From JACKHA01 sp041401985 (GTDB lineage: Bacteria; Planctomycetota; Phycisphaerae; Phycisphaerales; UBA1924): a DNA stretch of 64,000 bases. Both the position numbers and the translations under genes were made by a program. The notes beneath the pieces are model-generated. The model was not told where the DNA came from and ran no database searches. It was given only the letters and a program-made list of their open reading frames with translations. Of the stretch, positions 56,740 to 64,000 are shown piece after piece. The stretch's first letter is position 1; every line of letters starts with the position of its first letter. The stretch covers positions 43,384-107,383 of the forward strand of contig JAWKTE010000015.1 in assembly GCA_041401985.1 (NCBI GenBank), written 5' to 3'.

Positions 56740-58056
56740 TCAGGTCCACGTATCGACCTTCTTCGCCTCGCCGCCAGTCGTGCTGCCGGCCGCGTGCCCG
56801 TTCACGCCGTTGCGCTGCTCCAGCGGGGCGTGGTGGTCGGCCCGCCACGACTCGGGGTACGCGATGTCGTCGAGGGCCATCGCCTCCTTGGTCGGGAACA
56901 GCGGGCGGAACGTGTCGCACATCACGGCCAGTTCGTCCGTGTACGTCTTGCCGAGCGACTTCTCGACCGTGCCGGGGTGCGGGCCGTGCGGGATGCCCTG
57001 CGGGTGCAGGCTGATCGAGCCGGACTCGATGCCGCGCCGGGCCTTGTAGTTGCCCTCGACGTAGTAGAGCACCTCGTCGGAGTCGATGTTGGAGTGGTTG
57101 TAGGGGATCGGGATGGCGTCGGGGTGGAAGTCCAGCACGCGCGGGCAGAAGGAGCAGATGACGAAGTTGTGCCCCTCGAACGTCTGGTGGATCGGCGGCG
57201 GCATGTGGAGTTTGCCGACGATGGGCGCGAAGTCGTCGACGTTGAACGCGTAGGGGTAGTAGCACCCGTCCCAGCCGACCACGTCGAGCGGGTGGTAGGG
57301 GTAGATGTACGAGTGGACCAGGTCGCGGGCCTTGATGCGGACCTCGAACTCGCCGCGGGCGTCGTAGGTCAGCGGCAGCTCGGGCACGCGGAGATCACGC
57401 TCGCAGTAGGGCGAGTGCTCGAGGAACTGGCTGGTCTGCTTCGAGACATAGCGCGGCGGGGGGCCGATGTGCGAGCCGTTGGCGGTCTCGAACGCGACGA
57501 ACTTGCCGTAGGGCATGTCGGCCTTGGCGTACCCGCCGAAGGCGTCGAGGTCGGACCCGTCGTCGGGTCGCTCGTCGAACTCCATCTGGTAGATGGTGCC
57601 CTTGGGGATGACCAGGTAGTCCTTCTTGCCGAACGGGACGGTGCCGAACATGGTGCGGAGCGTGCCCGAGCCGTAGTGGATGAACAGGCACTCGTCGCCC
57701 TGGCCGTTCTTGAAGTGGTAGAGCATGTGCTCGGCCGGGATGCACAGGGCCATCTCGACGTCGGCGTTGCCCAGGACGACGACGCGCCCGGTGACGGGGT
57801 CGCCATGCGGCTTCATGTGGGCGGTTTTGAGGTGGCGCATGCGCATCACCTCGGTCTCGACGTACTCGGGCTTGGTGCGGTACATCTTCTTCCAGCCGCT
57901 GACCTGCGTCGGCGGGTGGATGTGGTACATGGTGCTGGTGGGGCCGACGAAGCCCTCGGTGCCGAAGAGCTCCTCGGAGTAGAGGGCGCCGTCGGGGCGG
58001 CGGAACTGGACGTGGCGCTTGCGGGGCAGGTTGCCGAGCTTGAAGTAGTACGCCAT
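56740..58056 (-). CDS. hmgA: Homogentisate 1,2-dioxygenase
   Basis: 438 residues. Conserved segments of the non-haem iron HGO family include MYHIHPPTQVSGWKKMYRTK, RARDLVHSYIYPYHPLDVVG-like residues near 250 (KARDLVHSYIYPYHPLDVVG), PIPYNHSNIDSDEVLYYVEG and SISLHPQGIPHGPHPG, supplying the His, Glu and His iron ligands. It opens the ring of homogentisate to maleylacetoacetate in tyrosine and phenylalanine breakdown. The start at 58056 (MAYYFKLGNLP) is clear. No other homogentisate-pathway genes are nearby. It follows the glutamate dehydrogenase gene on the same strand but with a strong terminator between. Confidence 0.92.
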   Translation of the reverse strand: MAYYFKLGNLPRKRHVQFRRPDGALYSEELFGTEGFVGPTSTMYHIHPPTQVSGWKKMYRTKPEYVETEVMRMRHLKTAHMKPHGDPVTGRVVVLGNADVEMALCIPAEHMLYHFKNGQGDECLFIHYGSGTLRTMFGTVPFGKKDYLVIPKGTIYQMEFDERPDDGSDLDAFGGYAKADMPYGKFVAFETANGSHIGPPPRYVSKQTSQFLEHSPYCERDLRVPELPLTYDARGEFEVRIKARDLVHSYIYPYHPLDVVGWDGCYYPYAFNVDDFAPIVGKLHMPPPIHQTFEGHNFVICSFCPRVLDFHPDAIPIPYNHSNIDSDEVLYYVEGNYKARRGIESGSISLHPQGIPHGPHPGTVEKSLGKTYTDELAVMCDTFRPLFPTKEAMALDDIAYPESWRADHHAPLEQRNGVNGHAAGSTTGGEAKKVDTWT

Positions 58057-58148
58057 GGTGTGCCTCCGTGTGGGCGAGGGGTTTGGCTGGGGGTCTTGAT
58101 TGGGGGACTTGGCATTCTACGCGGGGTTTGCGGCGCTTCGGGCGCACG

Positions 58149-58175
58149 AAAAAGGGCGGGCCGATCGGCCCGCCC
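58149..58175 (-). terminator. Rho-independent terminator of the glutamate dehydrogenase gene
   Basis: On the minus strand, GGGCGGGCC-GATC-GGCCCGCCC followed by TTTTT. A perfect 9-bp stem, 29 bases past the gdh stop. Confidence 0.85.
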
Positions 58176-58203
58176 CTGGGTGCATCGACTCGTTTGAGGT
58201 CGC

Positions 58204-59580
58204 TTACGGGAAGATCCCGCGGACCTCGTAGATCTTGGCGATGTACTCGACCGCCGCGATGTAGGCCGCGGTCCGCAGGTCGCAGTCGTAGCGGCTGCGG
58301 GCCACCATGCTCCGGCGTGCGGCCATGGTGATGATGCGGTTGAGTTCGCGGTCGACCTGCTCGGCGTCCCACGAGACGTGGCTGAGGTTCTGGATCCACT
58401 CGAAGTACGAGACGGTCACGCCGCCGGCGTTGGCCAGGATCGCGGGGATGACCTCGATGCCGCGCTCGCTCAGCACGCGGTCGCCCGCGGGGTTGCACGG
58501 GGCGTTGGCGCCCTCGGCCACGACGCGGCAGTCGAGCCAGCCGGCCTCACGCTCCTTGACCATCTGCTCGAGGGCGGCGGGGATGAACACGTCGCACTTG
58601 GTCCGGTAGAAGTCCTCGAGCGTGATCTTCTCCGCGCCCGCGCCGGTGTTGGCGCCGTTGGAGGTCGCGGTCTTGAGCGACTCGAAGCCCCCGACGCCGC
58701 CGCTGGGGCTGGACTTGCAGTACTCGGCCAGGGCGTGGGCGTCGAGCCCGTGGTCGTTGCGGATCGCCCCGCTGTGATCGGCCACCGCGACGATGGTCGC
58801 GCCCATGTCCTGCAGGATGCGACCGGCCCACGAGCCCACGTTGCCGAAGCCCAGCAGCGTGATCTTCATGCCCTTGAGCGGGATGCCGATCTCGGGGAGC
58901 ATCTCGGCGAGCGTGTCGGCCACGCCCTGGCCGGTGGCCTTCTCGCGTCCGAGCGAGCCGCCGAACTCGACGGGCTTGCCGGTGACGACCGCCAGCCCGT
59001 TGGGCACGCCGCTGGACATCATGTAGGTGTCGGCGATCCAGGCCATGTGCTGGGCGTTGGAGCCGACATCCGGGGCGGGGATGTCGACGTCCGGGCCGAT
59101 CATGTGGGCGATGGCGGAGGTGAAGCGTCGGACGATGCGCTCCATCTCGCCGGCCGAGTGCTTGCGGGGGTCGACCTTGATGCCGCCCTTGCCGCCGCCG
59201 TAGGGCAGGCGTGCCAGGGCGCACTTCATGGTCATGAGGAAGGACAGGGCCTTGACGTCGTCCAAGTGGACGTCGGGGTGGAACCGCAGGCCGCCCTTGT
59301 AGGGGCCCAGGGCGTTGTTGTGCTGGACGCGGTAGCCCTTGAAGAGGCGGTGGTGCCCGTCGTCCATGCGGACGGGGAAGTGGACCATCACCTCGTTCTT
59401 GGGCTGGGCCAGGATGATCCGGACGCGGTGGCGGAGGTTGATGATCTCCGCCGCCTTGAGCATGTTCGACACCGTCTCGGTGTACAGGTTGTCCGGGTCG
59501 GCCGGGAAGCCGAGTTCATCGAACACGGGATCGCGGGCGGGGACGGCCTCGGCGGACTTCGGCATCGTGGCGGTGCTCAT
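58204..59580 (-). CDS. gdhA: Glu/Leu/Phe/Val dehydrogenase (glutamate dehydrogenase)
   Basis: 458 residues. ALGPYKGGLRFHPDVHLDDV and KCALARLPYGGGKGGIKVDP carry the substrate-binding and catalytic lysines of the family. The dinucleotide-binding fold has LLGFGNVGSWAGRIL, and the C-terminal ANAGGVTVSYFEWIQN is typical. It interconverts glutamate and 2-oxoglutarate plus ammonia, linking nitrogen and carbon metabolism. Branched-chain substrates cannot be ruled out. Start 59580 (MSTATMPKS) has GGAG further upstream than usual (about 10 bases). Divergent from the receiver-like gene; strong terminator downstream. Confidence 0.9.
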   Translation of the reverse strand: MSTATMPKSAEAVPARDPVFDELGFPADPDNLYTETVSNMLKAAEIINLRHRVRIILAQPKNEVMVHFPVRMDDGHHRLFKGYRVQHNNALGPYKGGLRFHPDVHLDDVKALSFLMTMKCALARLPYGGGKGGIKVDPRKHSAGEMERIVRRFTSAIAHMIGPDVDIPAPDVGSNAQHMAWIADTYMMSSGVPNGLAVVTGKPVEFGGSLGREKATGQGVADTLAEMLPEIGIPLKGMKITLLGFGNVGSWAGRILQDMGATIVAVADHSGAIRNDHGLDAHALAEYCKSSPSGGVGGFESLKTATSNGANTGAGAEKITLEDFYRTKCDVFIPAALEQMVKEREAGWLDCRVVAEGANAPCNPAGDRVLSERGIEVIPAILANAGGVTVSYFEWIQNLSHVSWDAEQVDRELNRIITMAARRSMVARSRYDCDLRTAAYIAAVEYIAKIYEVRGIFP

Positions 59581-59824
59581 CGGAGCGTCTTCTCCAAATC
59601 CTGGCCCGACCGGTTCCAAGCGGCTGGGTGGTGCGTGACGTGACGGACGCCATCGGCTGTCGGTCGGTTCGGATGCGGTGGCAGAGCCCCTCGGCGCGCC
59701 GACCCGATCGCCGCGCCGCCCGGGCCAAACAGGCCCATGTCTAGTGTTGCTCGACTCAATCCGCTCCCGACCCGATCGGCCAGCCACTCACCCGGGGCCA
59801 CTCCCCCGGAAAAGGTGCAACCCA

Positions 59825-60301
59825 ATGATACTCTACCTCGCGAGCGATCTCTTGTGGGCGACCCGGATCAAGCGGGCCGCGGAGGATCTACGCATCGCGG
59901 CCCGCCCCGTTCGGTCGCTGGAGATGCTCGAGGCCCGATTGGGCGAGTCGCGCGGCGCCGCTGCGGGCGAGAACCCGAAGGCGGACCATGGTGGAGGCGC
60001 TATGGGACAAAGCCCCGGCGCGGGCGGTGGGGGTGGTGGGGGAGGGGCCGCGGCGTCTGAGCCGATCACCGGCGTGATCCTGGACCTCGAGTCCCCGGAC
60101 GCCGCGCTCGACATTCTCGGACGCCTCCGCGGCCCCTCCGCGACCGACGCCGACCGGGCCATCCGCATCCTCGCCTTCGCCCCCCACGTCAAGACCGACC
60201 TGATGGCCCGGGCCAAGGCGGCGGGGGCGGACCGGGTGCTGCCGCGCGGGGCGTTTGATGGGAACTTGGGGAGGTTGCTGGGGGAGTTGGCGGGGGGATA
60301 G
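59825..60301 (+). CDS. Degenerate receiver-like protein with Gly-rich insert
   Basis: 158 residues. MILYLASDLLWATRIKRAAE resembles the first beta-alpha unit of a response-regulator receiver, and GVILDLESPDAALDIL and RILAFAPHVKTDLMARAKAA with GADRVLPRGAF resemble the later units. The aspartate in ILDLE may stand at the phosphorylation position. The acidic pair after beta-1 is reduced and the usual Lys is uncertain, so phosphotransfer is doubtful. A Gly-rich insert (about 56-76, AGGGGGGGGA) interrupts the domain. It is a pseudo-receiver by appearance only. Start 59825 is the first codon of the fold. Confidence 0.55.
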   Translation: MILYLASDLLWATRIKRAAEDLRIAARPVRSLEMLEARLGESRGAAAGENPKADHGGGAMGQSPGAGGGGGGGGAAASEPITGVILDLESPDAALDILGRLRGPSATDADRAIRILAFAPHVKTDLMARAKAAGADRVLPRGAFDGNLGRLLGELAGG

Positions 60302-60345
60302 AGAGGTTGCCGTTCTCGCGGCGTGTGGTACCGTTTCCGGACGCG

Positions 60346-60973
60346 ATGCGAACACACGGCTCGATCACGGTTGCGGTTGCCCTCTGCCTGGCGATGGTGG
60401 CGGCGGAGCGGGCCGGTGCGCAGTCGGCGCGGATCGAGTTTGTCCACAGCGCTCCGGGTGGCGTTGTCGGGCCGGGCGAGACGGTTCAGATCACGTTGCG
60501 GCTGTCATGGACGCAGGGGTGGACGCTCGGCACGGTGTTTGGAGACGCGGTGGCGACGCCGGACGTCGGGGTGGCCGCCAACCCGGCGAGCGCGGGTTCG
60601 CCCCGCGTTTGGCGGGGCGTACGTCGCGGCCGGGCAGCCGACGCTCGGTTCGATCCGCGGCTTCGGGGCGGGGGTGTGGCTCCGGGATCGCAGTTGTTTC
60701 CGAAGGCGTTCACGCAGGGGTGGGCCGGAATCGATGCGCTCTCGCGTTCGAGTGACGGCGCCGAGTCAGCCGCAGCAGGCGACGTTCGACTTCGAGTTCG
60801 TGCCCAGCGTGCCCACGGTCCAACTCTACCCTGGGGGGCCGGGGGCGCCGCTGGAGCCGGTGCCCACAACGGTCGTGCCCGCGACGCTGACGGTGGTTCC
60901 CTCGCCCGCGCCGCTCGTTGTGCTGGGCGTCGCCGGCGGATTGTCAACGCGGCGGCGAAGGGTTGGAACATGA
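60346..60973 (+). pseudogene. Broken paralogue of the following exported protein
   Basis: A signal peptide (MRTHGSITVAVALCLAMVAA) and GVVGPGETVQITLRLSWTQG begin a protein similar to the next gene. The reading then needs three frame changes: to GGAYVAAGQPTLGSIRGFGA, back to GSQLFPKAFTQGWAGIDALS, and again to ATFDFEFVPSVPTVQLYPGG. The end VPTTVVPATLTVVPSPAPLV, then a hydrophobic run and RRRR, matches the next gene's tail. Its TGA (60971-60973) overlaps the ATG of the intact paralogue at 60970, so the pair arose by tandem duplication. Confidence 0.75.
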
Positions 60974-61584
60974 GACGAGCGGCTCTGGTCGTGGCCGCGT
61001 GCTTCGCGTCCGTCACGTCGGCGCAATCGGCAGTCGTCGCCGTGTCGCACGACGACCCCGACGGCATCGTTGATCCGGGCCAGTCCGTGCGGATCTCGGT
61101 CCAGGTGGCGTGGACGCAGAACCGGGTCCTGGGGGGTCTCACCGGCGATGTGGTCGCGTCTCCGGACGCCGGGATGGCGCAGAACCCGGTGAATCTCCTG
61201 CAGGGGTCGTGGCCTGCGTCGCCGGCGTTCCATCCCGGCAATCCTGTCCTCGGCTCGATCCGCGGGTACTCGGCCTATGTGCACCCGGGATCGACCTCGG
61301 TGCCGCCGGGGTTCCTGCAGTGGTCCGGCGCCGATGCGCTCGAGTTCGACTGGATCGCGCCGGGTCTGTCGGGCGCGGGTGAATACTCGTTCGGTTTCGA
61401 GTTCACGCCTCCCTCGGCCGGGGTCTACCTGTACCCGGTGCTGATCGGCAGCGAGCCGCCGGTGCTGGTCCCGACAACGGTCATCCCCGCGACGCTGACG
61501 GTCGTTCCGGCCCCGGCGTCGATCGGCGCGATGGCGCTGGCGGGCCTGGCGCTGCCGGGGCGTCGTCGCCGGCCCGACCGTTGA
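60970..61584 (+). CDS. Exported protein with PEP-CTERM-like C-terminal sorting tail
   Basis: 204 residues. A signal peptide (MRRAALVVAACFASVTSAQS) is followed by a beta-sandwich (DDPDGIVDPGQSVRISVQVA, AGEYSFGFEFTPPSAGVYLY) and the tail TLTVVPAPASIGAMALAGLA with LPGRRRR: a VPAPA word, a hydrophobic helix and an Arg cluster. This is the layout of PEP-CTERM/exosortase substrates in Phycisphaerae. It would be cut and anchored to the outer surface. Function of the domain unknown. Start 60970 overlaps the stop of the broken upstream copy. Confidence 0.75.
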   Translation: MRRAALVVAACFASVTSAQSAVVAVSHDDPDGIVDPGQSVRISVQVAWTQNRVLGGLTGDVVASPDAGMAQNPVNLLQGSWPASPAFHPGNPVLGSIRGYSAYVHPGSTSVPPGFLQWSGADALEFDWIAPGLSGAGEYSFGFEFTPPSAGVYLYPVLIGSEPPVLVPTTVIPATLTVVPAPASIGAMALAGLALPGRRRRPDR

Positions 61585-61882
61585 ACCCGGCTCGAAACGC
61601 CGCGTGACGCCCGTGGCGTGTTCGCCATCCGCCCGGGGCGGGGGTAGACTTGTGGCGGTGGCCGGGAGCGTGTTCTGCCGCGAGCGCGGCGGCGCTGCAA
61701 ACCCAAGGCTCGTACATGGCCCTTCGTGGGCCCGGGTGTCGGTCCCGACCGCTCGCGGTCGCCCCCGATGCCCGTCGGCCGTGTCCCTCGCCCTTGCCCG
61801 GCCCCGGGCGAGTTCGCGGCCGAGTCCACCCGCCCGACCGGCGGGGCCGCTCGCCTTTGGTGGCGGGGATTGGAACCGATTC
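61585..61882. other. Leader region of rpsA, no gene seen
   Basis: 298 bases with no convincing gene. A weak promoter-like TAGACT lies at 61645-61650 without a good -35. The long space before the rpsA start may hold a control leader, since S1 genes are often autoregulated, but no clear structure is visible. Confidence 0.4.
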
Positions 61883-63670
61883 ATGGTTGACGAGATGCTG
61901 ATCGACACCCTCGGCAAGCACGACGCCGAGGTGGACGCCCTCCTTGCCGCCGCGTTCGGCAAGGCCGGCGAGCCGGACATGGAGTCGCTGCTTGGCGAGC
62001 AGATCGCCGACGTCTCGCCCGGGAAACTGCTCAAGGGCAAGGTCGTCGGGATGGCGGGCGACGACGTGGTGATCGACGTCGGGCTCAAGAGCGAGGGGCT
62101 GATCGACAAGAACGAGTGGCCCGAGGGCACGGAGTTCCGCCCCGGCGACACGTTCGATGTGCTGCTCGAGTCGCTCGAGAGCGAGGAGGGCTCGATCGTC
62201 CTGTCGAAGCGCAAGGCCGACAGGCTGATCAACTGGCAGCGGATCATCGACACGACCAAGGAGAACGACGTCGTCGAGGGCACGTGCATGCGGAAGATCA
62301 AGGGGGGCCTGCTCGTCGACATCGGCGTGCCGGTCTTCCTGCCCGCGAGCCAGGTGGACGTGCGCCGCCCGCACGAGATCGGCGACTTCATCGGGCGGAA
62401 GATCCGGGCCCAGATCCTGAAGATCGACCAGGAACGCAAGAACATCGTCATCAGCCGTCGCAAACTCATCGAGGAGGAGCGCGACGCGGCCAAGAAGCGT
62501 CTGCTCGACGGGCTGGTCGAGGGCCAGATCGTCAAGGGCACGGTCAAGAACATCGCCGACTTCGGCGCGTTCGTCGACCTGGGCGGCATCGACGGGCTTC
62601 TGCACATCACCGACATGTCGTGGGGGCGCGTCAACCACCCATCGGAGATGGTCCGCATCGACGACGAGCTCGAGGTCAAGGTCCTCTCCATCGACCGCGA
62701 CAAGGAGAAGATCGCCCTCGGCCTGAAGCAGAAGGACGCCAGCCCCTGGGAGGCCATCGAGCAGAAGTACCCGGTCGGCTCGCGCATCCGCGGGACGGTG
62801 GTCAACATCATGTCCTACGGCGCGTTCGTCCGGCTGGAGGACGGCATCGAGGGCCTGGTCCACATCTCCGAGATGTCTTGGACCCGGCGCGTCAACCACC
62901 CGTCCGAGATGGTCTCGGCCGAGCAGGAGGTCGATGTCGTCGTCCTGGCCATCGACAAGAACAAGCAGGAAATCAGCCTCGGCATGAAGCAGACCGAGGT
63001 CAACCCCTGGGAACTCGTCAGCGAGAAGTACCCCTCGGGCACCGTCATCACCGGTCAGGTCCGCAACCTGGCCAACTACGGCGCGTTCATCGAGATCGAG
63101 CCGGGCATCGACGGCCTGCTGCACATCTCCGACATGTCCTGGACCAAGAAGGTCACCCACCCCAACGAGATCCTCAAGAAGGGCGACGAGGTCCAGTGCG
63201 TCGTGCTCGACGTCGACCAGGAGAAGCAGCGCATCAGCCTCGGCGTCAAGCAGCTCACCGAGGACCCGTGGCTCACCGCCATCCCCGGGGCCTACCAGCC
63301 CGGCATGGTCGTCCGCGGCAAGGTCACGAAGATCACCAACTTCGGCGTGTTCGTCGAGCTCGAGGACGACCTCGAGGGCCTGCTGCACATCTCCGAGCTG
63401 GCCGACCACAAGGTCGAGAACCCGCAGGAGGTCGTCAAGAGCGGTGATGAGGTCGACGTCAAGATCCTCCGCGTCGACACCTCCGATCGCAAGATCGGCC
63501 TGTCGCTCAAGCGGGCCCAGTGGGGCGACGCCTCCGGCATCGACGATGCGGGCGGCTCGGCCCCCAGCGGCGGCGGCGATCGCGGCGAACGCGCCCCCAA
63601 GCCCGGCAAGTCCCGAGGCGGCATGGACGACCACGGCTCCATGGGCACCGACAAGATCACCTTCGGCTGA
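61883..63670 (+). CDS. rpsA: 30S ribosomal protein S1, six S1 domains
   Basis: 595 residues. Six consecutive S1 (OB-fold) domains: KGKVVGMAGDDVVIDVGLKS, EGTCMRKIKGGLLVDIGVPV, KGTVKNIADFGAFVDLGGID, RGTVVNIMSYGAFVRLEDGI, TGQVRNLANYGAFIEIEPGI and RGKVTKITNFGVFVELEDDL, spaced about 85-90 residues. Domains 3-5 are RNA-binding with the conserved GLLHIxDMSW. It recruits mRNA to the 30S subunit, which matters where Shine-Dalgarno sequences are weak, as in many genes here. The C-terminus (last 45 residues) is Gly/Asp/Lys-rich and disordered. Start 61883 (MVDEMLIDTLG) is the first plausible one. Confidence 0.95.
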   Translation: MVDEMLIDTLGKHDAEVDALLAAAFGKAGEPDMESLLGEQIADVSPGKLLKGKVVGMAGDDVVIDVGLKSEGLIDKNEWPEGTEFRPGDTFDVLLESLESEEGSIVLSKRKADRLINWQRIIDTTKENDVVEGTCMRKIKGGLLVDIGVPVFLPASQVDVRRPHEIGDFIGRKIRAQILKIDQERKNIVISRRKLIEEERDAAKKRLLDGLVEGQIVKGTVKNIADFGAFVDLGGIDGLLHITDMSWGRVNHPSEMVRIDDELEVKVLSIDRDKEKIALGLKQKDASPWEAIEQKYPVGSRIRGTVVNIMSYGAFVRLEDGIEGLVHISEMSWTRRVNHPSEMVSAEQEVDVVVLAIDKNKQEISLGMKQTEVNPWELVSEKYPSGTVITGQVRNLANYGAFIEIEPGIDGLLHISDMSWTKKVTHPNEILKKGDEVQCVVLDVDQEKQRISLGVKQLTEDPWLTAIPGAYQPGMVVRGKVTKITNFGVFVELEDDLEGLLHISELADHKVENPQEVVKSGDEVDVKILRVDTSDRKIGLSLKRAQWGDASGIDDAGGSAPSGGGDRGERAPKPGKSRGGMDDHGSMGTDKITFG

Positions 63671-63674
63671 TAAA

Positions 63675-63717
63675 GGTGGGCCGGCTCTCCGAGCCGGTTC
63701 TCCTACCCCCTCTACCC
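63675..63717. repeat. GCCGGCTCTCCGAGCCGG hairpin, copy 3
   Basis: CCGGCTC-TCC-GAGCCGG followed by TTCTCCTACCCCCTCTACCC; same order as 29685-29725 and the reverse of 4574-4617. Confidence 0.65.
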
Positions 63718-63760
63718 GGTCTCGACACAGGCCAATCCAAGACGACCCCCATCGCACCCG

Positions 63761-63791
63761 AAAGGGGCGGGCTCAGGCCCGCCCCTTTTTT
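63761..63791 (+). terminator. Rho-independent terminator of rpsA
   Basis: Stem GGGGCGGGC (63764-63772)/GCCCGCCCC (63777-63785) with loop TCAG, followed by TTTTTT and preceded by AAA. Confidence 0.85.
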
Positions 63792-64000
63792 ACGCGCCGC
63801 GAGCCAATGCGTGCGCTGGATCGGTGGCCGCACGGCGCGCCGTGCCGATCTTTGAGGGGGGATGGGTGTCGGGACGCGTGTGCCACCGAGCCACGCGTGG
63901 AGCGCGATCGTCGATCCGACGGTCCAGCGGCCGGGCGCTGGGGCGAGCGGTGCCGCGGGTGGGCACCGGCGTTGGTCGGTCCTACTGCTTCTTCGCATCC
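63792..64000. other. Window end, no supported gene
   Basis: Contains a partial GTGCCACCGAG repeat (63880-63890). The last bases read on the minus strand as DAKKQ then a stop (63982-64000), possibly the C-terminus of a gene beyond the window, but this is too short to support. Confidence 0.3.

Noticed and set aside
63982..64000. C-terminus of a minus-strand gene (DAKKQ-stop)
   Set aside because: Five codons at the window edge cannot be distinguished from chance.

Overview
The window is high-GC DNA with dense coding on both strands and reads as Planctomycetota, most likely Phycisphaerae. The evidence is the GC-type dockerin tails of the repeated DLTTGAIAGQPGYG form (ends 7726 and 56552), a VPAPA-hydrophobic-RRRR sorting tail, DUF1080 domains, two GroEL paralogues, a GxxExxY protein, paired sulfotransferases and tandem 8-9-mer arrays in many gaps. 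There are no tRNA, rRNA or CRISPR signals.

Layout. 1-12 kb: a decayed TetR regulator beside an SRPBCC gene, a double DUF1080 protein, a free methionine sulfoxide reductase, rpsR, gap, a secreted dockerin protein, a CNNM/CorC-type protein, pdxH, an S41 peptidase and hpf. 12-32 kb: clpB, a TylF-like methyltransferase, small envelope genes, an EEP lipoprotein, a flavin reductase, a DinG helicase, a hexose phosphomutase, a membrane P-loop ATPase, two frame-broken genes and trpB. 31-35 kb: an MFS carrier, hisN and a lone nuoA. 35-46 kb: a chaperone district with groEL-1, hicBA, dedA, groES, two sulfotransferases, groEL-2, a GxxExxY gene, dnaJ, grpE, a zinc-ribbon protein and acpS. 46-54 kb: cinA, a tricorn-like protease and argG. 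54.3-56.5 kb: a lower-GC decayed island with a shattered ATPase-methyltransferase gene and an orphan dockerin tail. 56.7-64 kb: hmgA, a glutamate dehydrogenase, a degenerate receiver-like gene, a tandem pair of exported genes (the first broken) and rpsA.

Functionally, clpB, groEL/ES, dnaJ and grpE give much of a heat-shock set within 33 kb; dnaK and hrcA are not seen and no CIRCE operator was found. Several metabolic genes (gap, pdxH, trpB, hisN, argG, hmgA, gdh) stand as single units, and rpsR and nuoA are detached from their usual partners.

The most unusual layer is repeats. One family has arms of tandem ACACGGAG/ACAGAG/CGCAGAG-type words in inverted pairs with short cores. One copy carries a GxxExxY nuclease-like gene between perfect 19-bp inverted repeats (42959-43510) and exactly fills the groEL-2/dnaJ gap; the others have no gene and could be non-autonomous derivatives. 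A second family of CCGGGGCG hairpins lies between genes and, in frame, inside dinG and a sulfotransferase. Further hairpin families recur three or more times. Assignments come from reading motifs and translations by eye; no database search was run.
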